Positions 62,475-64,000 of a DNA stretch of 64,000 nucleotides are shown one piece after another. The position numbers and the translations under genes are program-made. This DNA comes from Clostridia bacterium (GTDB lineage Bacteria; Bacillota; Clostridia; TANB77; CAG-465). Position 1 is the stretch's first letter; every line of letters begins with the position of its first letter. The notes beneath the pieces are model-generated. The model saw nothing but the letters and a program-made list of their open reading frames with translations, had not been told where the DNA came from and ran no database searches. The stretch is taken from assembly GCA_028684095.1 (NCBI GenBank), contig JAQUGQ010000002.1, positions 81,605 through 145,604 on the forward strand. Direction: 5' to 3'.

Positions 62475-62909
62475 CGTTATTGCCCTCCATTGAATAAATA
62501 TATTATATACTATTTGTATCTAATTTGCAATCTTTTTCAACAAATTTAATATAAAGTTATGTAAATTTCTATTCAAATTATAAAGCAATGCATAGTACCT
62601 ATGTATAACTGTTGTTATTTTAAATTTAAATTATATAACATACGTAAATATATTTATATGAAAATTAGAAATTATATTGTACTATGTATACTTAAATAAA
62701 ACTAAAGTATTAATTTATTATTGAATAATTCAACGTTATTTTTAAAGGTTCTCTCTTAATCAGCACCTGATGATTCACTTTCTGTATTGAAATCATAGCA
62801 ATTCTAACAATTAAAACAACAACACAAAGCTTGCTATAATTATATTTATAGCAAGCTTATATAACTTAAAAATATGTATTAGATTTAATATAAAGTATTT
62901 TTAAAAATA
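62475..62909. other. 435-base AT-rich intergenic region
   Basis: Contains the hairpin 62827-62858 and the promoter region of xerD, but no ORF with a ribosome binding site. A short frame encoding NCYDFNTESESSGAD on the minus strand (about 62760-62805) has no start and is not called. Confidence 0.45.
62827..62858 (-). terminator. hairpin after spoIIID
   Basis: AAGCTTGCTATAA and TTATAGCAAGCTT form a perfect 13-bp stem about 50 bases after the spoIIID stop; the following U-tract is weak. Confidence 0.6.
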
Positions 62910-63167
62910 TCACGAACTTTTATCTAGATATTTTAGCCTAGTTGCCAATCCTCCTCTTATATGTCTTTCTGACTTATTTATTTCAAGGATTTTCTTGGCT
63001 TCATCTGCAAGAGATGGGTTAAATTTTTCTAATCGTTCTGCTATATCTTTATGTACTGTAGATTTACTTACATTAAACTCCTTTGCTGCAACTCTTACTG
63101 TACTACCTGTTTCAATAATATATACTGCTAATAATTTTGCTCTTTCATCAATATCTAAATATGTCAT
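62910..63167 (-). CDS. spoIIID: sporulation transcription regulator SpoIIID
   Basis: A 85-residue helix-turn-helix regulator of mother-cell genes. The start ATG of MTYLDIDERAK has GGGAGTG upstream; the longer frame overlaps this site. The diagnostic segments TVRVAAKEFNVSKSTVHKD, INPDLA-like FNPSLADEAKKIL and SERHIRGGLATRLKY are all present. It lies just downstream of spoIIQ, an arrangement shared by many clostridial spore formers. Confidence 0.95.
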   Translation of the reverse strand: MTYLDIDERAKLLAVYIIETGSTVRVAAKEFNVSKSTVHKDIAERLEKFNPSLADEAKKILEINKSERHIRGGLATRLKYLDKSS

Positions 63168-63212
63168 TATAATCACTCCCATTTAATATGTTATATCATT
63201 TTATTAATATCT

Positions 63213-63962
63213 TTAAAATTTAATTTTACTTGTAGGATCTATAACTTTATTATTTAACATCAGCATAAAATGAATGTGTGGTTCATCTTTTATTTCTCCT
63301 ATTGAAGTTTTACCCACTTTTCCAATAGTAGTTAATTTTTTTATTGTTTGCTTTTCTTTTATATTAACAGTACTATCTAAATTTGAGTAAATACTTTTAT
63401 ATCCTTGACCATGATCAATGATAATTGTGTTTCCTAAAAACGAGTCTTCATATATTTTTTCAATAATACCTTTTTCAATACTTTTAACATTTTCACCCAA
63501 ATCTGCTTTAATATCAACACCGTCATGGGTTTTCCACGATTCTAATGTTTTAGAAAACACAAGTTTATCTACTGAATATACTTTTATTACTTCACCATTT
63601 ATTGGTTTAACAAAATTAAGTGGTTCTATTATATCCTTTACAGAAGTAGTTTCTTTTGTATCTTTAGTCACAACTGTATTTTTATTTGTACTACCAGTTA
63701 TATTTTGACTATTTAAATTATTTCTAGTATCTATATTATTACTATTTAAGTCTTGTAATTCTTCTGTTATTGATGATTCTGCTTGTTGTTTTACATATGT
63801 TTCATCACTATTATTACTAAACACCGAATAACTTTCATTATTAACTACTCTATATGTTGCGATATTAGTGTATATACTAATAGTTGCAAGCATAACTATT
63901 AATATAAATAAAATATAATAACTTCTTTTTATTACAAATTTACTTCTAAATATCTTTAACAT
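63213..63962 (-). CDS. spoIIQ: M23-family peptidase, SpoIIQ-like
   Basis: A 249-residue membrane protein with one N-terminal helix (about residues 13-34), a low-complexity Asn/Thr/Ser linker and a LytM domain. The zinc ligands are intact: His and Asp in THDGVDIKA and the HxH of PHIHFML. In clostridia SpoIIQ is made in the forespore and forms the channel with SpoIIIAH that joins the two cells; many clostridial versions keep the catalytic histidine that Bacillus lost. Its position directly before spoIIID supports SpoIIQ over a general endopeptidase. Confidence 0.85.
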   Translation of the reverse strand: MLKIFRSKFVIKRSYYILFILIVMLATISIYTNIATYRVVNNESYSVFSNNSDETYVKQQAESSITEELQDLNSNNIDTRNNLNSQNITGSTNKNTVVTKDTKETTSVKDIIEPLNFVKPINGEVIKVYSVDKLVFSKTLESWKTHDGVDIKADLGENVKSIEKGIIEKIYEDSFLGNTIIIDHGQGYKSIYSNLDSTVNIKEKQTIKKLTTIGKVGKTSIGEIKDEPHIHFMLMLNNKVIDPTSKIKF

Positions 63963-64000
63963 ACTAAATATAGTATTGTGGTGTATTGCACCTTTTCTTT

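Noticed and set aside
62760..62805. Peptide end NCYDFNTESESSGAD on the minus strand
   Set aside because: Directly preceded by a stop, with no start codon or ribosome binding site; most likely chance.

Overview
The window is low-GC, roughly 28-30% by eye, and reads as the chromosome of a spore-forming member of the Clostridia, probably an uncultured gut-type lineage. The evidence is the Gram-positive PolC, an alpha/beta-type spore SASP, SpoIIAA/SpoIIAB, SpoIIID with a SpoIIQ-like peptidase, a SpoVT-C-like GAF protein, strong RBSs (GGAGG) and near-consensus sigma-A promoters with 17-bp spacers. No species can be named from the sequence alone.

Layout. 1-5.6 kb: rpoB (3' end outside the window) with a structured leader, divergent from rpsU; then rluB, rluD, spoIIAB and spoIIAA. 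5.7-14.2 kb is a cell-surface region. It holds a prepilin-like protein ending in a formylglycine-generating-enzyme/C-type-lectin fold that looks like a diversity-generating-retroelement target, two decayed IS200 transposases, two paralogous membrane-anchored repeat proteins, a class B sortase and a secreted Ig-like repeat protein ending in NPNTG. 14.4-24.9 kb: spore SASP, short HPF, the operon frr-cdsA-rseP-polC (polC frameshifted), two HAD-type proteins and a SpoVT-C-like protein. 25-26.9 kb: small plus-strand genes.

26.15-32.82 kb is the most unusual region. An intact tRNA-Leu(UAA) lies at the right end. To its left, four partial att-like copies centred on the anticodon loop (GGATTTTAAG on the plus strand) divide the region into units of about 1.0, 0.8, 0.8 and 3.9 kb. 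Three copies belong to a 147-bp repeat of constant length. Each of the three rightmost units carries one to three minus-strand accessory genes upstream of that repeat: a DUF6882-like protein, a small membrane protein, and an ATPase-TOPRIM pair with a DUF2691-like membrane protein. No integrase is present in the units. The arrangement resembles integron gene cassettes, but is anchored in a tRNA anticodon loop.

32.9-64 kb is mostly core genes: secDF, an orphan VirD4-type ATPase, a VanW-family protein, a CofE-like ligase, rpsB-tsf, the run gdpP-rplI-dnaB-tilS-ftsH (dnaB also frameshifted), a second and gutted copy of the prepilin/FGE gene, ksgA with a G5/lytic transglycosylase, a U32 peptidase, a prepilin peptidase, yqeG, tyrS, a hemolysin III family protein, a two-component system, a cation-efflux transporter, a xerD-like recombinase, spoIIID and spoIIQ. 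The prepilin peptidase at 55 kb is a plausible processing enzyme for the prepilin-like protein at 6-7 kb.
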